Shown here one piece after another: positions 62,486 to 64,000 of a stretch of 64,000 bases of DNA. A program made the position numbers and the translations under genes. The notes under the pieces are model-generated. The model had not been told where the DNA came from. It worked only from the letters and a program-made list of their open reading frames with translations, and did no database searches. This DNA is from Criblamydia sequanensis CRIB-18 (GTDB lineage: Bacteria; Chlamydiota; Chlamydiia; Chlamydiales; Criblamydiaceae): NCBI RefSeq assembly GCF_000750955.1, contig NZ_CCEJ010000001.1:236197-300196 (forward strand). Direction: 5' to 3'. Position 1 is the first letter of the stretch. Each line of letters opens with the position of its first letter.

Positions 62486-64000
62486 TTGACTGATAAATTC
62501 AAAAAAATAACCCTTTTACAATTCATCTGGCAGCACATTAGAAAACAAGGCGCGTTGTTTGCTTTTATAGCCCTTGTTTCTCTCGGCTGGTCAATTGATC
62601 ATGCTTTTTTTCCATACATTTTAGAGCAAGTCATTGATGTCCTGACAAGTTATGATGCCGATAGAACCTATGCTTGGCAGGCTTTGAAAACACCTGTATT
62701 AATGGGAGCGCTTCTATGGCTTATTGTTGAATTATCCTACCGGTGTCAGGGTTTTGCGTTAACAAAGGCGATTCCAAAATTTGAAGCTAGCGTTCGTATG
62801 GAGATGTTTGATCATATTCAAAGACATTCTCCAAAATACTTTTCCACTCATTTAGCCGGAAGCCTAGCTAATAAAATCACTGATATGGTGACAAACACCT
62901 CGGTTTTATTAACACAAATTTTTACTCTCTTTCTTCCTGTTTTTGCAGCCCTTATATTAGCTGCCCTTCTTCTTTTAAAAGTAAGTCCCTATTATTCCTT
63001 CATTCTTGTTTCATGGGTGTCCATCCATATGGGCACTTGCATTTTATTCTCCATGAGACTGACAGAGCTTGAAGATGCTCACGGCGAAGCAAGAAGCCAC
63101 CTAATGGGACGAATCGTAGATAGTTTCACAAACAATGTATCGGTTAATTTGTTTTATCGATTCTCCGAAGAAAATAAAACCTTGTTAAAAGACCAGAAAA
63201 TAGAGGAAGAAACCAATAAGAATGTAAAAAATCGAATAGAAACCATGCGTATTTTTCTTGGGATTTTTACTTTTTTAGGGGCAGGCGTCCTAATTAATTG
63301 GATGATGATAAAAGATTGGTTATATGGTCATTTAACTACAGGGGAAGTGGTTTTTATTTTTAATATCACTTGGAATATCATGCAGATGGCTTGGTATGCC
63401 GGCTTGACGATCCCCTCTTTTTTCCAATCAATTGGCATTGCGAACCAAGCTTTAAAAGTCATGAATGACCCTTCCGATTTAAATGAAAAAAAGGATGCGC
63501 CCGACATCAAAATAAGCGCCGGAGAGATCATTTTCGATAAGGTTTTTTTTCAGTATAACCAAAATTCCCTTTTTCAAAATAAGCAAGTTCATATTAAGAG
63601 TGGTGAAAAAGTGGGGCTTGTCGGCTATTCAGGAGCCGGGAAATCAACTTTTGTCAATTTGATCTTAAGGTTTTATCCTCTAAACTCAGGCCGGATTTTA
63701 ATTGACGGTCAAGATATTGCCAAAACAAGCTTGAAATCATTAAGACAACAGATTGCATTGATTCCCCAAGATCCGGTTCTTTTCCATAGATCCATATATG
63801 AAAATATAGAGTATAGCAAAATAGGAGCTAAGGAAGAGGAGGTCTATAACGCAGCTGCATTAAGTTTTAGTAATGAATTTATTGAGGCTATGCCGCATGG
63901 CTATAATACCATTGTAGGCGAAAGGGGAACAAGATTATCAGGGGGTGAGCGTCAAAGAATCGCCATAGCAAGAGCCATTCTTGCCGATGCTCCTATTTTA
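62486..64000 (+). CDS. MsbA/ABCB-like ABC exporter, 3' end cut by window
   Basis: 505 codons lie in the window and the frame runs off the right edge. TTG start with GGTGA about 4 nt upstream. The membrane domain has six hydrophobic helices (about 25-320), and the ATPase domain begins near 345 with Walker A GYSGAGKSTF, a Q-loop (LIPQDPVLF) and signature LSGGERQRIAIARAIL; the window ends just before Walker B. One polypeptide with membrane and nucleotide-binding parts, so it works as a dimer. Substrate unknown: lipid A core (as MsbA) or a peptide or drug. Confidence 0.9.
   Translation, partial: MTDKFKKITLLQFIWQHIRKQGALFAFIALVSLGWSIDHAFFPYILEQVIDVLTSYDADRTYAWQALKTPVLMGALLWLIVELSYRCQGFALTKAIPKFEASVRMEMFDHIQRHSPKYFSTHLAGSLANKITDMVTNTSVLLTQIFTLFLPVFAALILAALLLLKVSPYYSFILVSWVSIHMGTCILFSMRLTELEDAHGEARSHLMGRIVDSFTNNVSVNLFYRFSEENKTLLKDQKIEEETNKNVKNRIETMRIFLGIFTFLGAGVLINWMMIKDWLYGHLTTGEVVFIFNITWNIMQMAWYAGLTIPSFFQSIGIANQALKVMNDPSDLNEKKDAPDIKISAGEIIFDKVFFQYNQNSLFQNKQVHIKSGEKVGLVGYSGAGKSTFVNLILRFYPLNSGRILIDGQDIAKTSLKSLRQQIALIPQDPVLFHRSIYENIEYSKIGAKEEEVYNAAALSFSNEFIEAMPHGYNTIVGERGTRLSGGERQRIAIARAILADAPIL

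Overview
The window is a stretch of chromosome from a member of the Chlamydiales, most likely one of the 'environmental' (amoeba- or arthropod-associated, Parachlamydia/Waddlia/Criblamydia-like) lineages and not Chlamydia itself. The main evidence is gene order. From memory of Chlamydia trachomatis, the blocks mip-aspS-hisS-uhpC-dnaE-(CT547, CT548)-rsbW-CT550-dacF, lnt-lpxC-fabZ-lpxA-fmt-(CT529/Cap1 locus)-rplC...rplQ-gapA-CT504 and ksgA-CT355 are all kept here. Between them sit genes Chlamydia does not have. The DNA is AT-rich, most genes have short AGGAG-type ribosome binding sites, and several use TTG or GTG starts. No rRNA, tRNA, CRISPR array, insertion sequence or phage gene was seen.

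Layout. Positions 1-6.3 kb (minus strand): FHA-domain membrane protein, hisS, aspS and the start of mip. 6.3-20 kb: hexose-phosphate antiporter, DNA polymerase III alpha, two envelope-assembly proteins (TPR/BamD-like and LptE-like), an RsbW-type anti-sigma kinase, a DacF-type penicillin-binding protein, ksgA with a SurA-like chaperone, an rRNA m5C methyltransferase and a DoxX protein. 20-25 kb: lipoprotein and lipid A genes (lnt, lpxC, fabZ, lpxA) plus fmt. 25-30 kb: an expanded version of the Cap1/CT529 inclusion-membrane locus, with four hydrophobic proteins of which two are obvious paralogues, plus an SLBB protein and a palindromic repeat element. 30.5-43 kb: the S10-spc-alpha ribosomal protein operon in chlamydial form (rplC to rplQ, with secY and rpoA; rpsJ, rpsN, rpmD, rpmJ and rpsD are not in it). 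43-46 kb: gap and a chlamydia-specific acidic protein, both behind structured leaders.

46-62 kb is the accessory part. It holds a DMT permease, an unknown protein, a Ulp1/SENP-type cysteine protease with an intact His-Asp-Gln-Cys set, an NAD-salvage pair (pncB-pncA), a DUF167 protein, a serine carboxypeptidase-like protein, a small Inc-like membrane protein, two small paralogues of unknown function, a membrane-anchored eukaryote-type PP2C phosphatase, an S66 peptidase homologue that seems to lack its catalytic His, and a CgeB-like glycosyltransferase. It also holds a second aspartyl-tRNA synthetase, of archaeal type and fused to a YbaK-type tRNA-editing domain, then two secreted or outer-membrane proteins and a second palindromic element. 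The window ends with ridA and a truncated MsbA-like ABC exporter.

The most unusual points are the AspRS2-YbaK fusion in a genome that already has a bacterial AspRS; the duplicated Cap1-like genes; the likely host-acting group (Ulp1 protease, PP2C, Inc-like proteins); and several non-coding structures: two large imperfect palindromes, a three-segment mutually exclusive hairpin upstream of the acidic protein, and a degenerate 32-bp repeat found once at the 3' end of a gene, once just after a gene and once in an intergenic gap.
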